The notes below the pieces were generated by a model that ran no database searches, was not told the origin of the DNA, and was given only the letters and a program-made list of their open reading frames with translations. Of a stretch of 64,000 bases of DNA, positions 44,478-57,364 are shown one piece after another. The translations under genes were made by a program, and so were the position numbers. Each line of letters opens with the position of its first letter. Positions within the stretch are counted from its first letter, which is position 1. The stretch comes from Daedaleopsis sinensis (lineage: Eukaryota; Basidiomycota; Agaricomycetes; Polyporales; Polyporaceae), in NCBI GenBank assembly GCA_033807695.1, contig CM066300.1:248001-312000 (forward strand). The letters run 5' to 3'.

Positions 44478-45146
44478 TGTTGTCTTCGTCTGACTAGATC
44501 TGACCTGTTCACAGACGTGTACTCCGACGACGTGTTCGCAGTGAGTCAGTCATCTCACGCCGTCCTAGAGCTGAGTGCTTACCCCGTTCCGAGTCTTGCA
44601 GACGTGTTCGCCCGTGTGCACTGGAGATCGCCGCCGCCGTGCACGGTGAGTTTGGGGACGACACGCGCGAGCTGAACGGACTGACGGCCATCGCAGTCTT
44701 ACGGTCTCGTCCCCGGTTCCCCTCTCCCCTCCCCTCACCTGCTTGCCTCCCCTCCATGGATCTCCGAACGGTGTGCGCGCACAGTGAGGACTCCGTCAGT
44801 CAGTGTCATCGTCTGACTCGATCTGACCTGTTCGAGATCCGTACCTGAACCTCTACGACGATGTCATCGCAGTGAGTCGACTCCCGCCGTACACAGCGTA
44901 CATAGAAAAGTGCTCACCGTATTCGTCCTTGCAGACGTGTGCGTGTTCGTGTGCAGTGGAGATCGCCGCCGCAATGCATGGTGACCACACGCGCGAGTTG
45001 GGTAAACTGACGATCGTCGCCGGACAGACGGCGTTCTGGGCGATGTTCGACATGTATCGACGGGGCGAGAACGAGGTGTCGTTGCGGCCCCGGTTGCGGG
45101 AGGCTGCATCTGAGAGCCTGAGAGAGATCGCCTGCAGCGAATGTGC
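44478..45146 (+). repeat. tandem duplication of an exon-intron-like unit
   Basis: The stretch about 44478-44700 is repeated at about 44801-45025. Each copy has a TCTGACCTGTTC string, a short open piece ending before GTGAGTC, a TTGCAGACGTGT acceptor-like string, then GGAGATCGCCGCCG and ACACGCGCGAG. The second copy continues into an open frame containing AFWAMFDMYRRGENEVSL up to about 45150. It looks like duplicated exons of an unknown gene, or its relic. No family recognised. Confidence 0.55.
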
Positions 45147-46245
45147 GACGATCCCGATGGTCACGTTGCACCGCTCTTGCCGCCCAGTGTTTATAGTCGG
45201 GTCGTCGGGATCTACACACATGCCAGAGTCAAGGCTCGACGTCCGATACCTAGTCGAATACAAACCATCATTGAATGTTACTGTATGACTGTCTCCGCTA
45301 CAGATGTCGTGATCCAATTCTGGACAGCGGCACTGTACTAGTATGACGGAGGAAAAGACGCACGGTTAATCCCGGCCCGCATGAAGTAAGAATTGTCCCG
45401 GACACGGCGACAGGATCGGAGACTTGCACGCGATGACCATCGCCGTTCCGAGGGCAGCGGCTACGACCTCGCCTCGACCGCCCTAGATGATGAGTCCGAA
45501 CTTATGCGCGTTGGAAGCGGAGAAGTTGTGCGCCGTGTTGGCGAGCTCGTTGACGACGCTTTGGTTCCCAATGTTGAACAATTGTACCTATATCAGCTAC
45601 CGGTCCAGCGTGTGACTTCCTGTTTGTAAGGTCGCCGTTAGCAGTTGAAAGCAAGCGAGGGCAACAAGGCAGTGAGAATACATGCCTTGATAGAGAACAC
45701 GGTGCTGGAGGCCACGCAGTGAACCGCGCGCAGAGATCACGATGCTATCGATTGAGAGGTCAGTGCTAATGCTAATGACGTGCATAGCGAGGACTTGAAA
45801 GGAGGGAAGGAGTCCAACTTCATGACGGACGACCACAACTCTCCGCGGATTCCAGTAGAGCTTTTTTTCGTCATCCACGCTAGTCGGATGGGCGTGGTTA
45901 GCTAGAGTTCACCTACAGGAACACTTGCATTGTAGTAATCATGGCATCGATCTCGACTCTTACCACATTCTCCCTTGTCCCCTAGGAAGGCGACGAGGAC
46001 CCAATGAACGGGTGATTGTGCGTGTCCTTCCTTACAAGGAAGCATGCGATACGCAAGGTGGCAAGTGCGCGCGCAAAGATGTTAGCTGTCTCGGTAATCG
46101 TGCGGGCCATAGTGTCGAAAAGGTTCAAATATCACAGTCGTTCCCGCTGGACCGGGAGCGCGTGGCATCGTATTTGAACACAAACAGATGTGAAGTCAAG
46201 GTGCAAAGGGGTACCTGCAATTGCATGAGTTGCGACAGTGCCCTA
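45147..46245. repeat. dispersed duplicated segment, copy 2
   Basis: Second copy of the 24395-25495 segment in the same orientation, about 20.7 kb away. Its left boundary lies within the open frame that follows the tandem duplication. Confidence 0.8.
45360..46100 (-). pseudogene. dienoyl-CoA isomerase relic, copy 2
   Basis: Same order of crotonase fragments as copy 1. Here the equivalent of the GLVS-x-GGRGEVV region reads HKFGLII, stop, GGRGEVVAAALG (around 45500-45440), so an in-frame stop interrupts a conserved motif, and the upstream DIISA region is frameshifted. A short FLLHAG stretch near 45385 matches the usual end of this family. Not functional. Confidence 0.6.
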
Positions 46246-46478
46246 GAAACAATACTAGACTCCCATGAGTTCTATCGCCTCGATTGAAGCTTCAGGAACC
46301 GAGATGTCATACATCGATATGAACCTACCCCCGTACAGGGAGGACACGAGGAAGGCTCAATTGCCACCTCAAGTCCCAACTACCATGACAGCACGATCGA
46401 CTTCATATCGATCAATCTCATAGTGGGACTCTACATTCCAATCAGGCCCCGCTTTCTCGCTGAGGCTGCACGTCCAAG

Positions 46479-48242
46479 TCAGCAATGTTTCGCATCACAG
46501 ACGGCACGCACGTACCGGATCCCAACCGTTGTTGTTCCGTAATAGTCAGGTTCAGCCTTGACGGGGTGAGATCCACGACAGACACGGAAAGGCAGCCACA
46601 TATTGCTGCGCCGAGATCGTTGAAGGAAACATACGACGCGCAAAGAGCTCAGCGACAGTGCAAAGACATCGGCAGCTGAGGCGAATGTAGCGTAAAGAGC
46701 GTCGAACACGTTCGAGTCCGAGCCTCTGGCACTGCCCCTATTATGCATTGCGAAAGGATGAGGAGCTTCTTTGAAGTCGAGATGGATTCGTAGGACGCGG
46801 AGTTGCCTGAGCGCTGCAAGTGCCTCTGCAATCTCTCCCTAGACATAGGTGAGCATCGAACGATACTTGTGGTGGAGGACTACTTACTATAGGGATATGC
46901 ACGGAGTCCGAGCGGCGATAGCGATGGATTTGAAGGAAGGTAACATTTGGGAATGCATGCGGTATCTGTCGGAAGAGATCGTGATCCATGTGGTCCTCCT
47001 GGAACTCGATGTCCAGATGCTGAACGGTCAGAGACGCGTCAGAGGATCGACAATGACGGAGGATGTGCAACATGTCGGAAAAGGTCATGATTGGGGAATG
47101 CCACTGGAGTCTGTCTATCGTTCGGCGATCATGCCACAAGAGATGAACGTAGTGACGCGGGTAGCATCGGAGTTCGAGGTGGCGTAGATGGGGAGGGAGA
47201 AGGCTGTAAATATTGTCATCGGGATGAGGATATGAGACCGCCAGATAATCAAGGTCTTTCCACGGAAAGAATGTCGCAGTAGCGTCCGACGGCCAGAGTA
47301 CCTGTCGCTGAAGCGTATGGCCTTGAGCGAGCTCGAGGGAGAGCTTACGAAGGGTGAAGATGTGTGAAAGTGCTTGGTGAATGGCGTTTGCTGGGTGGGA
47401 CTGGAGCTCTCCGTGCAACGTCAGCTCGCGAAGGCGAGGCCATTCGTGTTTCCGCAAGGTCTCGAGCGGCAGGAGCTCGCTAGGTGCATAGAGATCTTCC
47501 AGCGAGGTATGTACCTCACCGAGCAAGACATCGAAAACATGCATGTCCTCAGGGATTGAGCGTGGGAGTGAGCGGTAGAGGTAGGCATCGAAATGAATTG
47601 AGGTTAGTGGTGCAGCCCTGATCCGGAGGTGACGTGGCATGCTTTCAGCACACACATCCCACAATTTGCCGTGAAAGGCGACTTTTCGCAGCTGTGGCGT
47701 TCTTAGAACTGTCCGTCTGAGTGCCCAATTCGAGTCTTCGTGGTGGATCCCGACAAAAGAGACGGACCGGAGATTGGGCATGCATAGAAGGGCGTCTGCA
47801 AGAGGAAACGTGAGACGGAATCGGGTGCGCTTGGCCTTTGGAATTCGGGCTGGGCGGCGGTTGAATCCGTAGTTACTTGCCACTACAAAGGCGATGCTCC
47901 TACATGGATTACATCCACAGCCATTTAGTACATCTCCCGAACACGCAGGCACCCACAGTACCTTAAATATGGCCACAACGAGGTGGGAACGAACCGCTGA
48001 GATGTTAAATGACGGTCAACCGCCACCCAGATAGAACCAAAAAGGTGGGGCATGCACAGATGTCGAGCGGCCCGGCAAGTCAAAGAAAAGTGCAGGACGG
48101 TGCCGTTCGTGCGCATTTGGCTGAGTGCAATCTCGGTAAGCACATCTTCGTCGAGCTGAAAGAGCCTGTGGAAAGCAAGCACATTGTTAGAAAGCAATAA
48201 CTCTGATGACTTGAAGACGACTTGCTTGCACGGATTGGCCAT
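46479..48242 (-). CDS. F-box protein with LRR-type C-terminal region
   Basis: Probable SCF ubiquitin-ligase adaptor, 550 residues. Exons 48242-47962, 47899-46888 and 46838-46479 join in phase; the last join gives EIAEALAALRQLRVLRIHLDF, a typical repeat ending in this family. The F-box-like region is at about 28-75 (LFQLDEDVLTEIAL ... FSLTCRAARHLCMPHLF). It is followed by irregular leucine-rich repeats (LTSIHFDAYLYRSLP, LRELTLHGEL, LRKLSLELAQG, LRHLELRCYP). The last 80 residues are less certain because an additional intron near the end cannot be excluded. Not closely similar to the other F-box genes here. Target unknown. Confidence 0.78.
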
Positions 48243-51010
48243 GGCGGTGTGTTAGATACTTGTAAGTACGTGCGTTTGAACGTGGCACCGCCCTGACGCG
48301 ACTAACCTGCCCTAAATACCCGCGCGCGTACCGAATGGGCGCTTACCCTAGCAACCTTCGTGCGGCACCGTTGAGCTGTTGGACTATAGCCCCTCACATG
48401 CACATCGACGCGCACATACTCTATTGGTACTGCACAGCACAGTTACGATGTACCGGCATATCCGTGATCCTCGTCATCGGCCACTACGACTATGAAGTCC
48501 GCTTCTGGGCCCGAGAGGCATGGAGTGGCATCTGTTCTAGGACCATACCCAGGACTGCTGAATCTGGTGTGAGGACGTTCGCCGTCACGGTGTGCGCCCA
48601 GACGTCTCGTTCACCCCTGCACCACCCTGTGCAGTGGCCGCTAATTGCTGCGACTGTGCAGTCACCTGAATCAGCCTGCGCCGGAACAGATGAGTGTGTC
48701 ATTGTGAGCTTCATCGACGAGGGGTCCATTCACGACAGGCAACGGCTAAAACCGGGCACTGGGAAATTGAAGGGAAATTCTGTGGAAATGTTGAGTTTCT
48801 GACAACTGCAATCAGGCTATCGTCCAAAAGGATACTTTGAATGTCCAATACAATGTTCTTGGCGACGAAATGATAGAGAGCAAGAGCAGTGGATAGTCTA
48901 CAGCTATCACGAGGAATGTTTAGCTGTCTGTAGCATTTCCTTTGACTGTACCTTGGTAGGACAATGTCCTTTATTTCCCTATCTACGAAACCTGTAAGAA
49001 TGTCATAATTTCCCGCAGTGTCGGCATTTCCCATCAACGTCCTCCGCATTTCCTCTCGATGGATACAAAGATCATAGTCCACCGGTAGGAAATGCGGGGG
49101 ATACACAAACTATGCTCATCATTTCCTCAAGATGTCGGAGTGTCGTGACGGTCAGAGTCAATCCCTGTCAAAGGATTTCTTCTAGCCATTGTGTAGGGTA
49201 TTCAAGATATCCTTGACATCGATAGCCTGATTGGAGCTTAAAGCAATCTTACATATCTGACAAATGCCTCAAGAATTTCCCTGCCATCGGATTTCGCCCT
49301 TGCCTGTCGTGATTGCTGTGTAGAAACGTAAATACCCAATAAGCTCCAGCGTCGATCAACCTTGTACACACTTACTCGCTGTACGTACCGCAACCTCTTG
49401 GGGAATTCTCAACATGGTTCTCATTGTGAGAATTTCGGAAGTCGGTCTAAAAGCATTTACAATGAAGGCAATCAAAGGCTTGAAGATATATTACCTCTTT
49501 CTGTATCTACAGCATATCAAACTAATATCAGTAGCGAACATGCTGGAGACGAGCGTCTGAGATACCCTATTCGGAAAGTCGACGACGGAACTTCAGTCGC
49601 CCACCGTCAATGACGTCATCAAATACTTACTGTACGATTCATGCCACTCCTGCAAACCAGGCGCGAAACCCTATATATAAGTTGAGTCGTTTGAGGAAGC
49701 GTCCGTCTGCATCCCTTGCCTTCGTACCACCACTATCGCCGCCGCTCTCTGTGTCCTATTCCACCCATAACTGACATAGTTGCGGACGGCTCGTGGACAT
49801 GGGCAAGCGCATCACAGCAGCGGCGTCCTGAACCCGTCTGACATTCTGTCGCAGAGAAAGTGAGTATATGCGCATATATCCAGCGTACTAGTCCCAATAA
49901 CGCTGTTGCAGAAGTTGAGCGCGCCCCCTCATTCGTCCACAGGTCTCCGGTAGAGCATGTGGACGAATCTCCGTCGACGCCCGCGCGCTGTGCAGGTTAC
50001 GCGACGTCAACATCTCTCACCCTCACCTCACTTCGTATTCATCCCGAAAGTCAAGTGCTGCGAGTCGGCTAGATGACGTCGTGGAAGGGGAGTTGATGTT
50101 CGGGTATGGAGAGGTTGCGCAAACTCCAAAGAGGCGCACACACCTCTCCCCCGAAGCCTCGTTTTCCTCTGGATGGGGTGGAGTATTCAAGGAGTTCGTT
50201 CTTGACTTTTCGGTGCGTCCTATGCGCCCCACGGCCGCCACCGTTGCATGCCCACGTTGAGGCGAAGATGGCACATCGCTTCAGGACTCCCTCTGCGACC
50301 GCTCGTGGTTGTCGCACATCGTGCATGCGACTTGGAGTACCTGCCGACGAGTCCTAGCAAATGGTGATGGTCACTTGCAGCTGCGATGCAGTCCGTCCGG
50401 CGTCGAGCCCCCCTGCGCATACGGAAAGACCGAGCGTTCCCAACGAAGGGTTAGGCGACACGTGCAGGACTCTGAGTGAGCGGCGGGGGGGCGACGCGGT
50501 ACGTCCTTCGTTGTGTATGCCGTGTAACCGGATAGTTTGAATGGCTCTAAAGAAAAATATGATGGCAAAGAACACCAGAGACACACCTGGTGATGTCGCT
50601 CCTGGTCGCCATCCTCCCCCTCGTGCCCGCCGGCATTTGCTCAATTTCGAGACTGTGTAGGGTCATGCGCGACGTGGATAGCACCAGCTTGGATACATCA
50701 AGGTACTCACCTCAGCCATTGTTAGACAGCATACAGTTCGCCGAGCCCAACAAACCTGGCTTTCCCGGACATTCGCAGCCTGAAGAGCTGTTCACGCAAG
50801 GGCTCTATGCAGAATATGCAGCGACTATTCGAGCTTCAAGCATTCGAGAGTTAGCGAAGGAAGTATGTAAAGGGAAAGAGGAGAGGCGAGTTGAAAACGG
50901 TCACGGCGCTCTCAAGCGCCGGAGTCTCAATTCAGCGCGCCGCCGGCAGCGCCCGTAACTCTCCTCTCACCACCAACTCACCACCACCAACGACGACGAC
51001 GACGACGACG
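48243..51010. other. intergenic region with ATTTCC cluster and CGA microsatellite
   Basis: No gene supported. The ATTTCC cluster is at 48761-49285; 49700-50890 has short frames without a domain; a (CGA)n tract (about 50990-51012) runs directly into the ATG4 start codon. Confidence 0.4.
48761..49285. repeat. cluster of GGAAAT/ATTTCC motifs
   Basis: Three GGAAAT units at 48761-48790 and at least six ATTTCC or ATTTCCC units in the opposite orientation between 48940 and 49280, plus one more GGAAAT near 49087. This resembles an eroded short inverted-repeat element or an array of binding sites. Non-coding. Confidence 0.45.
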
Positions 51011-54000
51011 ATGTCGAACAAACCATCGCGCACATCGCCTTTGCCGTCGTCCCCGACGAGTGCGAGTCATGGCCCGAAGCTCCCCAAATTCCTCTCCAAG
51101 GCCAATCGCGACCGCTCGAAGTCGATGGTCGACCCCACCGGCAGTCCCACCCCCAGCTCCTCCTCCTCGAGCCCGCCGATCCCGGAGACTCCAAAACACA
51201 AGAAGCACAATCGGAGGGGATCTATTTTCAGAGACACTGGCAGCCGCAGACACTCCCAGGACGTTGATCTTGCCGACCTTCCCAACGACGGCGACGACAT
51301 CCCCGACGAACCACCCGTCATCGTCGAGCCCGCAACTGTGCCCCGACCACGAACACGCTCCGAACGACCCCTGTCGGACAATTACCCATCTGTACAGTAC
51401 TACTCCCCCGGATCGAACACCCGAATCAGCGACCTGCCGACCCGCTTGTCCGGCTGGTTCGCGCACACCTTCAGTTCTTCCTCCGCAGACCTCAGCCTTC
51501 CTTCTCTACTCTCACAACAGCAGCATCTCTCGGCCACCGTCTCCCCCAAGGGCAAGGGATCTGCGCTTCTCACTGCTGCTCGCACAGGAAAGGGCCATCT
51601 CGACAAAGCCATGCGCTATCTCCTCGACAGCGACGCGACTCCCGATAAGTGTCCGGAGCCCATCTGGTTACTCGGCGTGCAGCATCCAGGGTACGAGCCA
51701 CCTCCACTTCCCGCACCAGACCTTCTGGGCAGTCCAGGGAGACGTAGCTCCGCCGATTCTCGTCGTGGGTCCTCTTTCAGATCGTCTTCATCTTCCCCCG
51801 CTTCTCCCCACGCCGCGCCACAAGACCCGTCCCTCTCTCAGTCCCAGCCTGCGTCGTCCGCCAAGGACAAAGACAAGGACAGAGACCCGTCCAAGAACTG
51901 GCCACCTGTCTTCTACTCCGACTTCACCTCTCGGATATGGCTCACCTATCGCTCTCAGTTCTTTCCGATCCGCGACACGACCCTCGCTGCGCTCGACGCG
52001 GAGGTCTCGGACAGCCCATCGGGCGTTCCGAGCAGTCCCCCGACCAAGAAGTGGAACTGGCCTTTAGGAGGGGAGAAGGGGTGGTCGAGCGATGCGGGGT
52101 GGGGCTGCATGCTGCGGACGGGTCAGTCGCTTCTGGCGAACGCGCTCCTGCACTTGCACTTGGGTCGAGGTGCGTCCGTTGCGATCTAGCGCCGCAATGC
52201 CTCACTAAGTCCTTGTGGCTTCCTCGCAGATTGGCGGCGGCCGCCCTATCCTGTCTATACTGCCGACTACGCGACCTACGTCCAGATCGTCACCTGGTTT
52301 CTTGATACCCCTTCTCCCCTCTGCCCATTTAGTGTCCACCGGATGGCCCTTGTAGGCAAAGAGCTTGGAAAGGACGTAGGGCAATGGTTCGGGCCAAGCA
52401 CTGCTGCTGGCGCTATCAAGTGCGCACCCGTTTCCACACGCGCGGCGCAGTACTAACAATTGTTGTCCAGGACGCTTGTACATAACTTCCCTGACTCGGG
52501 CCTCGGAGTTGCCGTGGCCACCGACAGTACGCTCTACGAATCTGATGTTTACGCTGCATCTCGATCCGTCGTGTACTCTGTTCGCCGCCATGGCCAAGGA
52601 CGGATGGAATGGGGCGATCGCGCGGTCCTGGTCCTAATCGGCATCCGCCTTGGCATTGAAGGAGTCAATCCGCTGTACTATAACACCATCAAGGTACGAA
52701 CTCCAGTTCTCGTCACTTGTTCTCTATGGCTTATCCTGTTATCCATGATGTAGACCCTGTATACGTTCCCGCAATCGGTCGGCATCGCTGGCGGCCGACC
52801 CTCTTCTTCCTATTACTTCGTCGGCTCACAAGCTGACAACCTCTTCTACCTCGACCCTCACCACGCCCGCCCTGCGATACCCCTCCGCACCCCACCTAAC
52901 CGCTATGAGCGCCAGTCTTCGCCAGACGCGTACGGTTCCGACCGAGAGCGCGACAAGGATAGGCAGTATCGGACGATGCACCACGTCCGCTCGCCCACAT
53001 CGCCCATGTCCGTTCGCTCGAACGCCAGCACCGGATCAGGATCCTCCTTTTCCTATCGGTCTCCGGTCCTGGCCCCGTCGCCTCTGCAACAGCAGCTGTC
53101 GACCTCCTCCGCGTCTACGTCAGATTCTTCGCAGTCCCACAACAGGTGGCAGTCGTCCAGTGTGCTCCACGATGACTCTGCGGAGATGGACTCGCGCGAG
53201 CTGGGCCTGGGCGTAGATCTAGACCCTATGCAGCGCCATCTTGTCACCGCATACTCGCAAGCGGAGCTCAAGACGTTCCACTGCGATCGGGTGAGGAAGA
53301 TGCCTTTGTCAGGATTGGACCCGAGCATGCTGCTTGGGTTCTTGTGCAAGAACGAGGCGGAATGGTTAGATCTGAAGGACAGGATAACGGAGGTGAGTCC
53401 TTGTTGCCGTGAAAGTTGCAAGCTGGGCGTTGATGTGTGTATGTATGATACCCAGCTCTTCCGCACGAACAAGTCAATCTTCTCTCTGGCGAATGAACCT
53501 CCGCACTACCCCTCCGACTCCGATGACATGGGTCTTGAATCTATCTCGGAGCCGGATATCGACATGCCCGACGACGACGAGTTCTCCCTCGGCAACTCCC
53601 CACGCGGCTCGCCAGAAGGTTCTGCTGTCGGCGGGTCTATCGGGGGATCTGTCAAGTCTGAAGTCGACACCGAGGAGGACCCCATCGCGCCCCTAACCCC
53701 CAGCGCAGGCAAGCCCTCCTTCGACATCGACGCCCCAGAGCGCATGAAGCGCTCTGCCTCATCTTCGACGCAAGACTCGCTCAGCTTCGACGACGAAGAC
53801 GACGAAGAATGGGCGGACCCCCCAGAGTTCTCGAACCCCCACCTTCCTCTCGCCGACTCGGCGTCTACCGCGCGCGCTCCCGCCCCGATCGCCCCCGCGC
53901 AGTCGAGCCCGGAGCTGTCCCCCGTCGTCGCGCCCGCACGTTCGACGAGCTCGACGACGAGCAGGGGCTCGGGCAAGACGACGCGGCGGAAGGCGAAGAA

Positions 54001-54247
54001 GACCTCGGCCGGCCCCAGCGCGATCAAGACGCCGCGCGCGGGCACGCACCAGGAGGCGCAGATGCAGTACCCGTTCCCGGCCGCGTCTGCAGACCCGGAC
54101 GAGGAGGAGGCGGAGATGGTGCCGGAGCAGCAGCGATCGCAGGGGAAGCGGGTGCCGCAGATGCGGACGGCGAAGGCGCGCGACGGGGGCCGGACGCAGA
54201 GCGGGGGGATCAAGGGCGTGCTTATGGACGACGGGGACGATTTCTGA
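51011..54247 (+). CDS. ATG4: autophagy cysteine protease ATG4
   Basis: Cleaves the C-terminus of Atg8 and releases Atg8 from phosphatidylethanolamine in autophagy; cytosolic. Exons 51011-52169, 52230-52419, 52471-52693, 52754-53392 and 53456-54247 give exactly 1000 residues, about twice the length of yeast or human ATG4. The first 290 residues are Ser/Pro-rich and disordered. The peptidase C54 domain starts near 300 ([17 protein letters not shown]), with catalytic Cys366 in [27 protein letters not shown], and Asp/His in LDPHHARP (about 558-560). A disordered insertion follows before [21 protein letters not shown], and the tail carries acidic and Ser/Thr-rich stretches. The [13 protein letters not shown] segment opens the last exon. 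The start is the first ATG after the CGA repeat; no earlier in-frame ATG was seen. Confidence 0.93.
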
Positions 54248-55204
54248 TCGTGCTGGAGGGGGAGGGAGGAAGCGTAGCGGTGCGGAATGCAGGGTCGGGG
54301 CGGTGTAGCGCGCGTGCGCAGGCGGGACTCTACCACGTATGTTTGTTTCTCGTCTTCGTTTTCTCCAATTTTCCGCTCTGTTCCTCATTTTTCAATTGCA
54401 TTCGAGGGCGTGTCTCGTGCACCGGACGGGGACCCTTCTCACCCTCCACCCCACGTTGCTCGTCTTATTCCACACAGCGCGCGATATATAACGTTTGCCC
54501 CCAACTTCTGCTCATATTTCTCCCTTCTCCTTGAGGCTCTGTGCTTCCTTTCTATCGGTGATTTTCAACAAGTTTGTCCTCACTGCTTGTGGTAAGCACA
54601 TGCTTGAGGTCCGCATCGAACGCCAAACATACTTGGACAGGTCGATCAGTGTACTTGTGTGTGTTGTAGTGTTACTTCATCGTCAACGACCCCGTCTGCC
54701 CGCCCTCGAAGTTGGCAGTTAGGTTTTTCCCAGATCAATTCTTTCAACTATGAAGCTTTGAAGCTTGTTGCTCCCACTGCTAGTCTATCATAGGTAGTAC
54801 TTGGAGCTACTTGGAGATAAGGCGTGATTTACGACAAGTAACACGTAGGTGACGGTAAACCATGCATGCATCCTTCTCTCATGACGGCAACACATAATGC
54901 TTTCAGCAACATATCTACTTGCAAATGGGTTGCCCGCCGCCGCAGTCGCATGCTAGAAATCGGATCTAGATTGATTGTTGTTTTCTCCAACTTGCACACG
55001 CGCCAAATTGGAGGCGCGGAACCGAGTTGACCGTAACCATTCCGAGTACGTGTCGCGGCGTGTCGGACTTCGCCGAGTACTATAATTCGGTTGAAGGCAT
55101 TCGCGTCTGCCTCGTTTCTCTTTCTCACTCGTACCACCATCGTCTCGCTTAGCTCCTAACCAGTAGACGTGGCCACGGAGGACCAAGTGTCGTTCAAAGC
55201 TATA
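54248..55204. other. ATG4 3' region and F-box gene promoter
   Basis: No gene recognised. The GC-rich end of the ATG4 exon gives way to AT-richer sequence. Confidence 0.4.
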
Positions 55205-57202
55205 ATGGCGCATATTCTGGACGACAGGGACCCTAATGACCATCTCACGCGCAAAAAGAGGCTTTCAGAACTCGTCAAGGAGTTGAAGGAGTTGTCGACG
55301 GCAATGAGGTATCGTACACGTTGTCTACCTTCGCGTGAAGCTGCCAGCGGTCACTCATATGCCGTCGTTGTATTTTCTAGTCGTGAAGAGGTGAGAGCGT
55401 AATTTGGTCTGGGTCTTTGCATGCCCGGGGTGCCGGCAACGATCCTACCCGGGGATGTATCCCGGCTACTGAGTCTGCTCTCTGGTTACGCGTGTAGTCG
55501 CTCACTAACCTGTTTTTACAGTTGGAGATTACCGAAACCACCATGGAGGACATGGTTATGCACATGCGACACGCCATCAACGCGTCATGCCCTGTCAACA
55601 AGCTTCCTGCAGAGCTCCTATCAGACATCTTCCACATCATCCACGAACGTCAACACGACGGCAGAGTCGAGCTAGGCACCCCGATCACGGAGAGTGAGAA
55701 GAAGAACGGCGCTCGGGCCCTCCTCGCTCTCACCCACGTCTGTCGGAACTGGAGGGATGTCGCATTCTCCACCCCCTGGTTCTGGACGCACATCGACTGC
55801 ACAAACGAGGTTCTCATGGAGGAGCTCATTCCCCGCACCAAGACGATGCTGCTCGCACTGCGCACGCCTATGACACCTTCTCACCTCTCTATACTACTCA
55901 AGAGACACGGGTCTCGAGTTCAGCAACTCGACCTCCATGGCACGCACGAGGACCTCGGTTATATGACCCGCGACCTCCATTTTGCGACAGACAACCTCAA
56001 GTGTGTCACGGTCTCCGTATCCGAGAGCATCATGCATTACACCGATGTCCTCCCGGATCTCTTCAACGAGCATACTCTGCGGCTGGAGGGTCTTGCCATC
56101 GTCAACACCCTGAATTGCATTCCGGGCAACCATTTCCCGTGTCTCACCCACCTCTACATCAGCCTCGTCGACTGGATAAGGGCGACGCCAAGCTATAACC
56201 GGATCTCCTTCCCTGACCTACTAGCCCTCCTCTCAAACACTCCTGTCCTCGAGTCTCTCCACACGAGTTCTCTCGCAGCAACAGGGCTGCCTGAGATCTT
56301 CGCGTCCCCCACGCGCCCTCTCGTCCGGTTGCGATCCCTCCGCAATCTGGTCATCTCACGCAGTTCCATGCAATTCACATTCGCCCTTCTCGACCAGCTC
56401 TCCCTGTCCGAGCGCGTTCGGATCCGGCTGCACGACATGAACTTCACGGAGGGGCGCCGCTTCACGGAGCTCACCCGTCTCCCGAAACTCGCATGCACCG
56501 CGGACGGGCGCATCACCGCCGTCGAGCTGTCCACCATCCACCCGGTCGCGCACCTGATCGCAGAGAACACCGAGCGCGGGGGCGGCATCTACATCCGCAT
56601 GCGCCGCCACGCGGACCGGCCGAACATCCACTGGCCGACGCACCTGCACGCGATGCTCCCGCTCGAGCACCTCGAGCGGCTGCACGTCGCGACGCCCCAT
56701 CCTCCTGCCCTCGCTCCTGCAGTACCTCCCGGCCCTGACGGAGCTCAGCCTGCTGCTCGACATGGCGACGGCGGACGTCGGGATCGTCCTCGACTGCGTC
56801 TGCTCCATGCTCCGCGACAACAACCCCATGCTCTGCCCCGCGCTGCAGACGCTCGGCATCCAGTCGAGCGTCGGGCTCATGTGGGGCTTCTTCGCGTCGA
56901 AGATCATCGAGATCGCGGAGACGCGCAAGCAGCTCGCCTGCCCGCTCCGCAAGATCGTCCTCCAGTTCCTGCCCGAGATGCCGAAGAACAAGGACGAGTG
57001 GGACGCGCACGTGGAGATCTGTGCGAACGCGTTCGCGCCCATGTCGAGCCTCGTCGACAGAGTGGAGATCGTCGCCGGCGGGGAGAAGGGTCTGAACCTC
57101 TTCAGGCCGCGGCCGGCGTGGACGATGCCGGAGGCCGAGAAGTTCTGGAGGGTCCCGAAGGACGAGCGGGACAGCTTCAAGCTGCCGTGGGAGTGGGTGT
57201 GA
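55205..57202 (+). CDS. F-box protein with microexon and apparent frameshift
   Basis: Probable SCF adaptor. Exons: 55205-55308 (a charged, coiled-coil-like leader with KELKELSTAM), a 10 nt microexon 55381-55390 between TAG and GTGAGA, and 55522 onward. Without the microexon the leader would be out of phase with the main exon. The F-box is VNKLPAELLSDIFHIIHE ... LTHVCRNWRDVAF, followed by FWTHIDCTNE as in typical basidiomycete F-box proteins, then leucine-rich stretches. Near 56690-56700 the coding frame moves by one base: the upstream frame reads through into Pro/Arg-rich sequence, while the family-like text (LLPSLLQYLPALTELSLLLD ... to the stop at 57200) continues in the next frame. This is either a sequence error or a recent mutation. 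An ATG was preferred over the upstream GTG-initiated frame. Confidence 0.7.
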
Positions 57203-57364
57203 AGAAGATACATGGGAAGGAGACCCGGCGGAGCTACGAGGGCTGCTATCCGTGCGGTTCACCGCACGCGAACTATACAGGTCTTGCTGGAATAGGCTGC
57301 CATCTACCGTTCGAGATCACTTGTATTTTACTGCAGTAGTCCTCATCCCAATGCAGGACCCCCT

